Part shown: piece by piece, positions 32,140-42,984 of the stretch
How positions within the stretch are numbered: the first letter of the stretch is position 1
Layout of the letters: every line of letters starts with the position of its first letter
NCBI GenBank assembly: GCA_944739405.2
Contig: OX123182.2
Location: 46,067,598-46,131,597 of the forward strand
Direction: 5' to 3'
Length of the DNA stretch: 64,000 bases
From: Euclidia mi
Lineage: Eukaryota > Arthropoda > Insecta > Lepidoptera > Erebidae
Notes under the pieces: model-generated
Database searches by the model: none
The model's input: only the letters and a program-made list of their open reading frames with translations
Told to the model about the DNA's origin: nothing
Position numbers and translations under genes: made by a program

Positions 32140-35100
32140 ACATGGCTTTACTCCCTACGAAAATTCAAAAATGGTCACTAAAAGCAAATTTCACAGTCAT
32201 GCAACTATTATAATCATACAGTAAACGATAATGCATGTGCTGATTTTCATTATCATGATATTATTTTACCATTTGCAGCCCGATAGAGTTAGCTCATAGG
32301 GACATCAAAGATGAAGACATAAATGTTAATATTTTTTGATAATTGATAACATTATGCGTTGGTGATATTATTCAAACACAATACATCGCTACAACAAGGG
32401 TATTATTTTAAATTAGTGAGGTGCGTGTATAACACAAAATATAATTTGATTCAATGTTTATACTCTTATCATAATCAAATAGAATCAGTGATTATGATTT
32501 GATAATCACTGACAAAGTTATCATTGATTTCATGTGTCATTTGATCGCATTGCCTGTTTCATATTTTATTTTTATCTGTCTGAGAATGTTTGAAGATCAC
32601 TGAGCTTCAATCTGACACAAATATCTGAAAGTACAGGTATGAAATGTCAGTTTTAAATCGAAATTTAACAAAATATCACTTCAAAACTACGATGCATACG
32701 TTGCAGAATCTTTATTCCTCTATAATGAAATCAATCACCAAAATAAATTCAATCACCTAAAATGTTGAAATTGAACTCTTATCATTGTAAAGCAGTCCAA
32801 AGACCTAAAAGCTACCACTACTATTTTAATATACCTAACCCAAATAAGAGAATGTTTTCCAAAATAACTAAGAACTTCTACTGTTCTAAGCAAAATGAAG
32901 GTTTCACTTTCAATAAAATGTAAGAGTGAAGCCTAATGAGGCCAGTCAGTCCAAACTCAAAGCAATTGGACAAACGAAATTATCCAGTTTTATTTGGGTA
33001 GTGATGAGGCCCTTTGAATACCATGCACGGACTCGCTCTATATTAAAGAGCTATTTGTTTCAAAAAAAGATGTTTCAAAATGTCTCTAACTTGTACGAAC
33101 AAAAAGTCTTTTCAATGACTCTAGTGAAGGCTTTTCCATACAGGTGAAACTGTTGAGTAAATTTTCTACAGTACTTGATTTGTTTTGAATCATTTAGATG
33201 ATTCAGTAGGCCCCTATATTATATTTGAACACATTAGTCTTTTGCCAAATTTTTTTATCCGATACAAAGGTCTCAGATTTGATTACCATCACTAAGATTA
33301 TTCTGAAGGATGGAAACCAAATTATATTCAATAATCGCTGGAAGCTATTATAGTTCTCGAAACGACCAGTATCATTGCAGTTCTAGCACTGGAGATAGAT
33401 TTAGAGACACAATAACAAGTTGCTCAATACCGCAAATTTTAAACTATACCGTCAATTTTGCTCAGTTACTCGACACCATATCGAATTTACACAATTTGTA
33501 GTCCCGTATCTGTTCTTGTAATAGTGACAGCAAAAATAACTGTTTTAGTGGCACATTTCCAATTTATATTTCAGAGTACGGGTAAATGAAACGTCAAAAG
33601 GTTTTAATATACTTAACTATCATTTGTTCAATACATTAACCAGGACTTTGCTAATATGGGAACGTAGATAGGTCAAAGATAAGTTCAACCCAACGTATAA
33701 AATGTTGTCATTCACACAAAAGATGTCAATATGAGGCTAAAACAAAACATTAACAAGAAAAAGTTTCAGATAAAAGAACAATTCACACGAATACTTCCGA
33801 CGATTGTGGCTTAACTTTCTACCCAGCAATTTTATCGAACGGAGAAGAGAGTAGCTAAGTTAGGAGTCATTAACTTCACTTAAGTTCGTTATTAGACTCC
33901 GTCTATGCAAGATGTCGGTTCACCCAGCTGTGTTCAAAAATGAATGAAATAGGATAATGACGTTAAGCTCCTCTATCTTTAAAGACTTCACGACTGACAT
34001 TGGATAAATATTGAACAAAAAGTAAGCTCGCTCGTTGCCTCATTATTTATTTATATTATGAGAGCTGCGTTAAAGCATGTTTGTTTTTCAAACATGATGG
34101 GTTAATTAAAGCTAAATATAGCAGAATTATAAATTATTTACTTAAAGGCAATGTGAATGTAATAACTGTGTTAGCAGAAAGCACAACAAAAAACATTATC
34201 CGGTGTGCTCGAATGTATATTAATGTTCTTATATTAACAACGTTAATACGTACTGCTATAAACAAGTTAAGTTTCGACTGTACTCATACTTATTTATTTT
34301 ACCTTAGTCTATCTGATGTTTTAGACAGGTTACATAGGTCGTCGTTGCCAGCTTTTTGACTAAAAAGCGTTGACCTAAAAATCTAATTAGGTCCGACCTC
34401 TACGTAAACATAAGACCTCAATATTTTGTTGATAGCCCCTTTCTGTCTCGGGGCTCAGACTTGTGATATGCCTTTATATTTAATATATTTTATTAGTTAT
34501 GTTAAAAGACTGTTAATACACAAAGAAATGTTCTTTATAATAAAGGCTCCTTTGGGTACTTATAATTGGATGGAAAGGGTAATCCAATGATAATAAGTAC
34601 ATATGCTTACTTAGCTGTACTGCTTGCCTACTAATCCAAATCAAATGTTTTAGTAAAGATATCAAAGACGTATTTTGATGCTTTTTATGTTATATTTTAA
34701 AGTATGACGCCCTGTTTTAATTTTCTTAAACCTGAACCAGTTGATGAAATGAGTCAGAAGATATATTTTTTATGTTTGCTATATTTTATATGATTTGTGA
34801 TAAAACAAACAACCATATTATATACATAATTACATACATAATTTACCTATTTAAAAATAATTTTGATTGCGTACATGTTTTTCTCCTTGAATGCAGAGGT
34901 CCGGTTTCTAATATGAGTTTCAGCTTTGCCACAGCACGATTCTAGCCTGACTCTTGCAACACAAAGGGTAATGCATTATCGGGTTATTTGAAGTCACATA
35001 CCATTGTGATAGCCGGAGCTGAGAGCTTTATGTATGAGAAGACGAGAAAAGGTATCTTTTTGTGACCGGTCACTCATTAATTAATTAGACTAGGTAACGA

Positions 35101-37463
35101 CTTTATAGAAGCTTAGGACGTAAGTTTTCCATAGATCCCTTTAAAAAAGAGAAAACATGTTATCGAGGCCAGAAATAACATTCACTGTAATATTAACGTT
35201 TATGATTGAGATAAAAAAAATATGTACTCGTTTGCTAACGGAAAAGAACATCATCATTATCCTTAATGAAAAACATTTAAAAGCGTAAATAACAGACTGC
35301 GAAAGTAATATATATCTTGAAATATTTCAGTAACAAAAACAACACTTAAATAGAAATTTATTGTTAAAACAACGTTGGAGAGAACATTTCGTGGTCGTTG
35401 AACAATTTTGTTAAATTACAGTGTTTTGTCTAAAAATAATCTTTGGCCGCCCGCACTATGAAATTCCAAGTTTATATCGCGCAGTCTAGCAAAAGATGCA
35501 CCTTACAATGCTATAGTTGCTCGTTAATTAGCAAGGAAACGCTGCACCGGCACTAAGTTCGCTTTCAAAGCGAAAACTTTCCTACAAAGTAGGTACGCGA
35601 AAAGTGATAACAGATATGAAGAGGTATTTTAGCTTTTCACACCGACCGCATTCACTTTATTGCTTAAATGAGTCAGTTATCTAAACCTGAGTGTTACTTT
35701 ACGTGTGCTTAAACTGTGAGAGTGTGTAGTAATATGATAATATGGAAGCTTTTCATGATTATCTCCTAGTCTACCATTAAGAGAAAACTGCCATTGTCAT
35801 ACGAGCAGCGATCAGAATATCAATATAATTATAGTTACTCAATACCTGACAGCCATCTCACAGCGAAAACCACTGGGTAAAAGAAACTAAAATCATTTGG
35901 CATATGTGTTCCTTGGATTATACAGTAGTAGTAGCATTTTTGGAAATTTCCTCCTGGTGGTCAAAAATTGGCGACGACGCTGGTAGCAAAGTCGCGGGCA
36001 AAGCATAGTATTTAACTAAAAAACACAAACATACACTATAAACGGGGCTATATCTGTATGTTCAGTGCTAGTACATATTGAATTCTTTATATAACTCTTT
36101 CTAGATGGAATCTTCGAAATCCTGTCCTTGAAGGGGAAACCTTGTGGTCGCCTCCTGCAAAGAACCGGTAAGTTCTTCAGTTTCTAGTATACAACTGACC
36201 ATTCAAGGGCATGCTGTTTCTACTCAACTGACTAGTAGTTTCGGCTGAGGCGTTACTGGCTGTTAGTCAATATTGGCACAATTTTTGATAATCATATTAA
36301 ATGGAACAATACTATAGTGTACTGAAGAGTCCAGGCTACTTTACCTAAACATGTATTTAGTATGCGTTGCTTGCATTTATTTATTGAAATAACGTTGGCG
36401 CTTCTACTTGGAGCCACTTTAAACTTTCTCCCTTCCAATAATTTAGAATCTTCCAAAGTCATGTTTTTGATTTACGGTAAAAGAGCAAAGTTTGGATCTT
36501 CAGGTTCAAGTAAGCCGAACTAGTTAAAATTGCTCTAGTAAAAGTAATTTATGTTTTGAATTGCATTTTGTGCGTCGTATGTTTGTTGAGATTTTAAGGA
36601 TGATGAATAGTATATTATATACCGTAAATAAATAAACTACGTAATCAATACTAGAAATTAAAAAAATATGAACATGTCTTTGCTTATTTTTTTATTTGAC
36701 CTTTTCGTCAATATGCTTTGGCGCTTAAACTACTTAACTTTATAGTAATACCGGCTTGTAAATCAGAATAACACATACGCCACCTTTTGTCGCGATAGCC
36801 GACAGCCGGGTGAGAGCGATACGCCCCTTAAAATTCGCCCTTTCATACAAATTTGGTAAATTTTTTATGAAGACCTGACATTCCATGTAGGCTGCGAATC
36901 TTCCAAGAAAACTGCAGCAATTTTTCTATAAAATTTACACTTAGTTATACAATATCACACGGGTTAAAGAAACAACAGATATTTTGGAAACGTTCGACAT
37001 GTAATTTAAACTGGCACTACTTTACAAACTTATGTTTTAGTTACCTATTTCTAACATTTACGAAAAGTTCATATTGTGTCAACATTCATTAGTCCCGCTT
37101 AATATAAATTTTTATGATTATTTATAATATACGTTATAAAATTCTAATAGTGCACGACTACCATGCAAAGTTATGCCAAGTCAGAAATGTGGAGAAAACT
37201 CCTGCAAGTAATCAAATAAAAAACCTCATTTAAATTACTCTTGAGGTCAGAACATGAAAAGGAAAGTTATAGGACACCAAATATTTTTTATTATTTTTAC
37301 AGATAGGTTTATAATATTTTTTAGGTTAATATAACGAGTAATAATAATATTATATGCTTCATGTGCATATTTCACAAATAATTGAAATATGCAGCTAATG
37401 TAACATATTGCATGTTCAATTATATTATGCACAACCTGGTATGGTACTGAAGTTTTTGTCTCT
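32140..37463. other. 5.3-kb stretch without a recognisable gene
   Basis: Only chance-sized frames (61-92 codons, the longest at 34081-34359) without motifs. Small Helitron-like scraps occur near 35955-36010 (AAGTCGCGGGCAAAGCATAG) and 36740-36830 (AGAATAACACATACGCCACC). Diverged non-coding conserved elements or isolated host exons cannot be excluded by eye. Confidence 0.4.
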
Positions 37464-37467
37464 AGGT

Positions 37468-37812
37468 AGTCAAATATAAACGGCGTGAAAATAACTTTTT
37501 AAAAACTTTATTTTGAAGTTTACAAGTTATGTGCTCAGCGTGAGCAGTACAATTAGAATGAATAACATGACAAGATACATCGTTTATAAAAGGCTTACAA
37601 GCTAAGGTGGGGAAGAGGGGTACCAAGCATGGGACCACCTCTGACATGGAGACATGGCTACTGTTACTGGGTATCGTCTGCTAATTGATTAATTACAATA
37701 AATTTAATGATGACCAAAACAATAACCATAAAACTTAATATTAGTGTTTGTTCGCCTTCATGGAACTGTTATGGTGCGAACCGTGCGAACGGTATGTGGG
37801 GGCTGCATAACT
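37468..37812 (-). repeat. 3' LTR of the errantivirus-type element
   Basis: 345 bp, the same length as the partner. An AATAAA signal lies on the minus strand near 37507-37512. The last codons and stop of env lie inside it (37758-37812). Confidence 0.92.
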
Positions 37813-39491
37813 CCTCCCTCCATAAGATCAAAATCATCATTTGAAGAAGGGTGATTTTGTTCAAAATTACGGAGTAATTTTGATCTATATTTATACACAA
37901 ATACAAGAAATACAATTATTAAAATTACGTAAATTATTAGAGTTCCTACACTGATGCTATGCATATTCACTATGTTTATAGACTTTTCACTGTTTAACAC
38001 TTCACTTTCACTTTTCAGGACGTGTGACAGCAACTGAAGGTTTTCCATATCGATTTCATCGAGGCTGATAGATTTTCTTTGCAGGAAATCCGCTGGCGTT
38101 GTTATACTGGGTAGATGTATACACGGTGTGCTTCTGAAGGCAATTTGCGTTGTTTGTAGCCGACGTCTTTTCAACTTGATTGTTCCAATCTTCACAGTGC
38201 ATGTATCGTTAGGAGTGACGATATATGTTCCTATGATATCTAGTTGGGTGATATCATTTTCACAATGTTCTGTTAAGAATATATGTGCGCCGGTGTATAC
38301 AATCCATGAGTCTGACTGTATGGATTTTATCTTGACATCGGAGGTTTCGACGGATAGTGGAAGGCACGATGTGATGCTGGTAGAGTAGCTCAGCAGATCT
38401 GCTATGCATTTGTCTTCCTGACCGGATGATACGCTGGTTTCATGACAAAGGTACTTTCCTTCGTCTATTTCTTTGCAGGGCTGTGACAGTGGTAATACTT
38501 TCGACCCTTTTGCAAGGATGTAGGAATATTTAGGGGTCAAAAGGAACGTTCTATTGAGTTTAGGGTTGTACATAGGAAAGGGATGTAATATATAGTAGTT
38601 ATAGACATCTAATTGGACTATTGGTACTGATAGTATAAAAGTTATTTGTTTGCCCTTTACATAAGCTTTAATGTCTAGAGAATGTTCTAAGTTAATAAGA
38701 TTATCTAATGTTACAGGAAAAATCAATTTATCGACTTTCTCTATGTCTTTAAAAATAGAAAATATTTCATTTGTGTCTAATATCGACTGGTGTAAGACGT
38801 TTACCCTACTGAAAGCTACTGCGGTTTCCACTTCATCTAATTGTGTTAATATTATTTGAAAATTATGATTAAGTAAATTAAAAGTGTTTAATACTAAATT
38901 TTTACTCCTTTGGAATTGGGTTTGATTCATAAAGGCTTCTATTTCTAACACAGATTTTTCTAACATAATAAAGTTATATCTTGAGTGATTAGTGTAATTA
39001 ACAAATGAACCAATTATTTCTGTCACTAATGTCATTTTATTTAAGAGTGCATGTTGCTTCGATTGTATACTGTTAATTGTTTTATCATACCTTATTGCAT
39101 CTTCGTTATCCAAATTACCAGTTATTGCTTTTATCATTGATCCAATAGTGTTAACTAAACCTCTTTTTATTCTAATATTCGGAATTAACTGATAATACCT
39201 TTCTATTGTAGTGTTCATAATATATTGAGTCTGTAAGTCGGCGTCTATTAAATTACCATCTAAAATATATATGTTTTCTAACCTATCATGCATGTAACTA
39301 ATAATTTCCTTATATTTTCCTATGTTATACTCTAAAGATTTACTAACTAATTCTAAGTCTAATATTTTAACTATGTTCCAATTATAAAAACTAATACTAG
39401 CTTGACCTTCTTTCACTGGGAGAATACCTGGGTTTTCCTCAAGTCTTTGAAGTTGAAGGGCCCGGCTGGGGGTCGTTAGTGTCACTACCAC
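37758..39491 (-). CDS. env: Envelope protein of errantivirus (baculovirus F-like)
   Basis: An open frame of 577 codons. Visible features: a furin-like site RIKR ending at residue 110, immediately followed by a hydrophobic glycine-containing stretch GLVNTIGSMIKAITGN (fusion-peptide position); a long helical ectodomain; a Cys-rich distal part; and one membrane segment at about 515-533 (VGTLIIYVILIIVFLVFVY) with a cytoplasmic tail. This is the layout of insect errantivirus Env, related to baculovirus F proteins. The first 18 codons overlap the end of the integrase frame. Errantivirus env is usually made from a spliced RNA, so the real N-terminus, including a signal peptide, may come from upstream. 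The last 17 residues are encoded in the LTR. Confidence 0.88.
   Translation of the reverse strand: MVVTLTTPSRALQLQRLEENPGILPVKEGQASISFYNWNIVKILDLELVSKSLEYNIGKYKEIISYMHDRLENIYILDGNLIDADLQTQYIMNTTIERYYQLIPNIRIKRGLVNTIGSMIKAITGNLDNEDAIRYDKTINSIQSKQHALLNKMTLVTEIIGSFVNYTNHSRYNFIMLEKSVLEIEAFMNQTQFQRSKNLVLNTFNLLNHNFQIILTQLDEVETAVAFSRVNVLHQSILDTNEIFSIFKDIEKVDKLIFPVTLDNLINLEHSLDIKAYVKGKQITFILSVPIVQLDVYNYYILHPFPMYNPKLNRTFLLTPKYSYILAKGSKVLPLSQPCKEIDEGKYLCHETSVSSGQEDKCIADLLSYSTSITSCLPLSVETSDVKIKSIQSDSWIVYTGAHIFLTEHCENDITQLDIIGTYIVTPNDTCTVKIGTIKLKRRRLQTTQIAFRSTPCIHLPSITTPADFLQRKSISLDEIDMENLQLLSHVLKSESEVLNSEKSINIVNMHSISVGTLIIYVILIIVFLVFVYKYRSKLLRNFEQNHPSSNDDFDLMEGGVMQPPHTVRTVRTITVP
37813..37823 (-). promoter_or_regulatory. 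Polypurine tract of the errantivirus-type element
   Basis: On the minus strand GGAGGGAGG lies directly before the 3' LTR start AGTTATGC, where plus-strand priming is expected. Confidence 0.7.
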
Positions 39492-40317
39492 CAGGACGTA
39501 CCTGTGAAGGACGCTTAATGTCTTTAAGTGGGACCTTTGATAGCCGATTTTGTTTCTGGACTGTAACTGTGTTTCTATTGGGGCTACTAGTTACTACAGC
39601 CTTTTGATAACGTGGCTTGTCCTTACTACGCCTAATGTTGACGCCTTTAATAAACACATTGTCGCCCGGCTTAATCTTAAACTGTTTTTCTCCGCCGCGC
39701 TTTTCTCTAATTTTCTCTTTGGATGCTAACATTCTTTCAGATAAGTAATCATATAAGTATTTAGTGCGCTTAACATGTTCTCTAACTAATTGCTGTGTGT
39801 ATTGTTTGTTATAATCGACATCAAAAACATTTGAAGAATCTGTATGACCAAATACCACTTCGAAGGGTGTAAGGCCCGTTGTACTATGAATCGATTGATT
39901 GTAAGACATAACTGCGTATGTCATCACGGATGCCGCGTCTGTGATCTTTCTTTCGTACTTAGCTAGCCTGTAAATTTCTAATATTGTAGAATGAAAACGC
40001 TCTACTAAACCCATAGAGTTAGGATTGTGAGGAGTACCTATGTGTAAATCAATCTTGTAAAAACTAAGCATTTCCTTTAACAAACTATTATTGAATTCAG
40101 AACCTGGGTCCGAACTAATTTTCCTTGGTACACCGTATAGTGAAAAATACTTAATTAACGCTCGGATTATTTCAGGGGTCGACCTGCTTGACACTTCGAA
40201 CGCTTGTCCGAGTTTACTGAATGCATCTATTATAGTGAGAAAATAAGTTCCTTCAATTAAGAATATATCTATAAAAAGTTCTTCAAACGGTTTCGACTGC
40301 GTTTGTGTTAATTGCAA
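39439..40317 (-). pseudogene. Errantivirus integrase, N-terminally truncated
   Basis: A 292-codon frame with the integrase core: D17 (FIDIF), D70 (SSDPGSEF) and E106 (LVERFH), the last two 35 residues apart as in retroviral DDE integrases. A basic C-terminal region (KPGDNVFIKG) follows. The N-terminal zinc-binding HHCC module that should precede D17 is missing, because the RNase H remnant joins directly upstream in another frame. No ATG opens the frame. The protein could not be made as in an intact Pol polyprotein. Confidence 0.85.
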
Positions 40318-40319
40318 TT

Positions 40320-40680
40320 CTGTTTACCTGGTTTATGCTTGATTTCGTAATCAAACTCCGCTAATCTTAAACGCCATCTAGTCAACCTACTACCGGGTTC
40401 TTTTAGCGAATGTAACCACGCAAGTGGTCTATGATCGGTGACTATGGTAAACTTATTACCGTATAAGTATGGCCTGAAATGTTTACAAGCCCATACAACA
40501 GCTAATAACTCCTTTTCTATTGTACTATATTTAATTTCCGCACCATTTAATGTCCTACTTGCATATGCTATAGGTCGGTCGCTGCCTACAGGACCCTGTG
40601 ATAATACTGCACCAAGCGCAAAGTTTGAAGCGTCTGTGGTCAGTAGAAAAGGCTTGGAAAAATCTCTTAAGGCTTAATAA
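40320..40680 (-). pseudogene. Ty3/gypsy RNase H remnant
   Basis: The minus strand encodes a run with LTTDASNFALGAVLSQGP, RTLNGAEIKYSTIEKELLAV, FTIVTDHRPLAWLH and FDYEIKHKPGKQN, the RNase H domain of gypsy-type Pol. It is cut off on its N-terminal side near 40680, with a stop or frameshift just upstream. It ends in a stop 3 codons beyond the KPGKQN block, where it meets the truncated integrase. The polymerase domain is absent. Confidence 0.85.
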
Positions 40681-40989
40681 ATGAAATAATAGCTTCTTTG
40701 TCAGTTATGTTTTGTATAACCTTTTAATTCGATAAGCACGTCTAACTAAAGCATTTGGCATAAATTAACCTAACTTAATAATTTTATTTTAATATTAGAA
40801 TGTGTTCTAATATAAAATAATATAAATAGACTATCCTAACTTAGTTTGCGATTTTGAGCAAAACTAAATAATTATTCGTTACTTCGAATACCTACCTTAC
40901 TATAGAGTATTAAAATAATCTCTTAAAGTATCTAAAATTCTCATCTAATATAGTTGAATATCAATTACATAAATAAATATTGATCCCTA

Positions 40990-41440
40990 ATTTGAAACTA
41001 AGAGTGATCTCGATTTTTGTAGATTCACACTTCGTTTCCCAAACGTTTTTATAACTATGCGATTTCTAATATAGGATAAATGTGTTCTCAATTCTTGTAG
41101 AACTACAATACCTAAGTACTTATTTTTCTATGCAATACTAAACATAATTCGTTCCCTACGTAAAAATATAAGTGAGTTCTCGATTTTTGTAGAACAACCC
41201 TTTAGATATTTACTTATACATAATAATTCGTTCCCTAACTTCTTAATATATTATGCCTTACGAGTAGTGTGTTCTCAATGTTTGTAGAACTACAATACCT
41301 AAGTATTTTTCTATAAAATACTTGCTAAACATAATTCGTTCCCTACCAAAATATATAAGTGAGTTCTCGATTATTGTAGAACTGCACTTTAGATATTTAC
41401 ATAAACATAATAAGTCGTTCCCTAACTTCTTAATATACTA
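40990..41440 (-). repeat. Diverged tandem repeats inside the provirus
   Basis: ATTCGTTCCCTA and GTGAGTTCTCGATTTTTGTA-like blocks recur at about 41005-41030, 41080-41110, 41150-41190, 41230-41300 and 41335-41420. Two alternating unit types form a higher-order unit of about 175 bp. Blocks recur together with CTACAATACCTAAGTA. Confidence 0.75.
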
Positions 41441-42130
41441 GACCTATTTATTCAATTCGTTTGTACGACATTAATCGAATTTAAAATAATGATTACTTAA
41501 TCATACTTTTCAGTGGTTAATGGCTCAGTAAACTCTTTTTAATTGTGATATGCCGAGTATTTGGCATCATTTAAACTTAACTAAAATAAAATTGTAAAAT
41601 GTACTAATATTCAAATGTTATAATATAATTAATATAATTAATAATATATGGCTATATTGTAATTATTTTTGATTCAACTGTTACTTAAAATATTTTTAAA
41701 ACTATATTCCACTAATAAGGCTAAGCTATCCTATTCCATTTCTAATAGGAGGAATCCCTACATTTACTTTAATGTTTTGAAGTTGGAGCCCGTAAGTTTT
41801 TATCATTACGTTCAAATTCTTTCTTATAATTATATTCTTAATTCTAATTTCTAATCTAACGATAATCGTTGCTTGCGAACTATAAAGGGTTTTTCTTATT
41901 CTAGAAAACATTTTGATACCTTTACACATTGATTTTTTATACAATATTTTCTTAATTCTTTTATTATTATTCATTTTAGTTTTAATAAAAATACATATAA
42001 TATATAATGTTTATTCTCTTTAAATTACTTATCTTTACCAAAATTATCTAATTGGCATTATTCATTTTAACAATAACAATTAATTCAAATAAATAACGTT
42101 TGTCAAATATTACGCGAAACTTAACTAAGT

Positions 42131-42330
42131 AACGAGTGTACCGGCGATGTTTGTCCAGTAACACCGTTCTAATCCTAAATAACGAGTATACCGGCGATGC
42201 TTGTCCAGTAATACCGTTCTAAACCTAAATAACGAGTATACCGGCGATGCTTGTCCAGTAATACCGTTCTAAACCTAAATAACGAGTATACCGGCGATGC
42301 TTGTCCAGTAATACCGTTCTAAATCTAAAC
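42131..42330 (-). repeat. 50-bp tandem repeat, four copies, in the provirus leader
   Basis: Four units start at 42131, 42181, 42231 and 42281, each with AACGAGTATACCGGCGATGC and TTGTCCAGTAATACCGTTCT. The last three differ by only about one base. A diverged fifth segment follows at about 42340-42410 (TTAGCGATTTTTGTCTAATA). They lie about 300-500 bases downstream of the 5' LTR. Confidence 0.92.
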
Positions 42331-42457
42331 TTAACTAACTATACGTGTTTTAGCGATTTTTGTCTAATAACACGATAGAATGCGTTAACTAGCGATGTTC
42401 AGTCCAATTAAACGCTAAGGATAGACACGGAAAAGGAACAGTGCGAATAAAGGGTCT

Positions 42458-42484
42458 ACTCACATTAAACTGCCCGTTGCCATG
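42458..42484 (-). promoter_or_regulatory. Candidate gag start and splice donor in the leader
   Basis: On the minus strand an ATG at 42484-42482 opens seven codons before a strong donor GTGAGT (42463-42458). In errantiviruses a leader donor near the gag start is used to make env mRNA. If used here, env could be expressed although gag-pol is gone. Inferred from position and motif only. Confidence 0.5.
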
Positions 42485-42617
42485 CCGATTCTCGAAGTAA
42501 TGCTGCTGCTGCTCGCCGTAGTTGACAAATTTGTAAGTTCTTTTCGGATCCGCTGGTAAATGACGACGCCCGTAAGTACCGATTTGTGTACCGAACGCGA
42601 TTTACTTTGCTTGCGAA

Positions 42618-42636
42618 ATCCGCCCCGACTGCGCCA
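42618..42636 (-). promoter_or_regulatory. Primer-binding site of the errantivirus-type element
   Basis: Next to the 5' LTR the minus strand reads TGGCGCAGTCGG, then GGCGGA. The first 12 bases fit the tRNA-Ser-type primer site used by several errantiviruses; the rest diverges. Confidence 0.7.
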
Positions 42637-42980
42637 GTCAAATATAAACGGCGTGAAAATAACTTTTTAAAAACTTTATTTTGAAGTTTACAAGTTATGT
42701 GCTCAGCGTGAGCAGTACAATGAGAATGAATAACATGACAAGATACATCGTTTATAAAAGGCTTACAAGCTAAGGTGGGGAAGAGGGGTACCAAGCATGG
42801 GACCACCTCTAACATGGAGACATGGCTACTGTTACTGGGTATCGTCTGCTAATTGATTAATTACAATAAATTTAATGATGACCAAAACAATAACCATAAA
42901 ACTTAATATTAGTGTTTGTTCGCCTTCATGGAACTGTTATGGTGCGAACCGTGCGAACGGTATGTGGGGGCTGCATAACT
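42636..42980 (-). repeat. 5' LTR of the errantivirus-type element
   Basis: 345 bp, differing from the 3' LTR at about 2 sites (AATGAGAATG against AATTAGAATG, and CTCTAACATGG against CTCTGACATGG). The 116-codon frame running out of it (42815-42465) is read-through of the LTR and leader, not a gene. Confidence 0.92.
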
Positions 42981-42984
42981 AGGT

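Larger units (their letters stand above)
40681..42455 (-). other. Non-coding interior of the errantivirus-type element
   Basis: About 1.8 kb, very AT-rich, with no gag, protease or RT frame on either strand. It holds two tandem-repeat arrays (annotated separately) and otherwise nothing recognisable. It replaces gag-pol in the usual layout. Confidence 0.7.
37468..42980 (-). mobile_element. Errantivirus-type provirus, env retained, gag-pol mostly deleted
   Basis: Two 345-bp LTRs (37468-37812 and 42636-42980) differ at about 2 positions, and the 4-bp duplication AGGT flanks the whole (37464-37467 and 42981-42984). The LTR ends are AGT...ACT. On the minus strand the order is 5' LTR, primer site, leader with tandem repeats, RNase H remnant, integrase without its N-terminus, env, purine tract, 3' LTR. 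Gag, protease and reverse transcriptase are absent, so it cannot replicate alone. LTR similarity shows that the present structure, deletion included, inserted recently. Confidence 0.9.

Noticed and set aside
34081..34359. 92-codon possible host exon
   Set aside because: No motif, no splice-site support, AT-rich composition; chance frame is likelier.
40438..40677. 79-codon plus-strand frame
   Set aside because: Antisense shadow of the RNase H remnant.
42131..42330. CRISPR-like array
   Set aside because: Units are contiguous 50-bp repeats without unique spacers, inside a eukaryotic provirus.
42465..42815. 116-codon frame from the 5' LTR into the leader
   Set aside because: The same start occurs in the 3' LTR without continuation; it crosses the primer site and has no domain.
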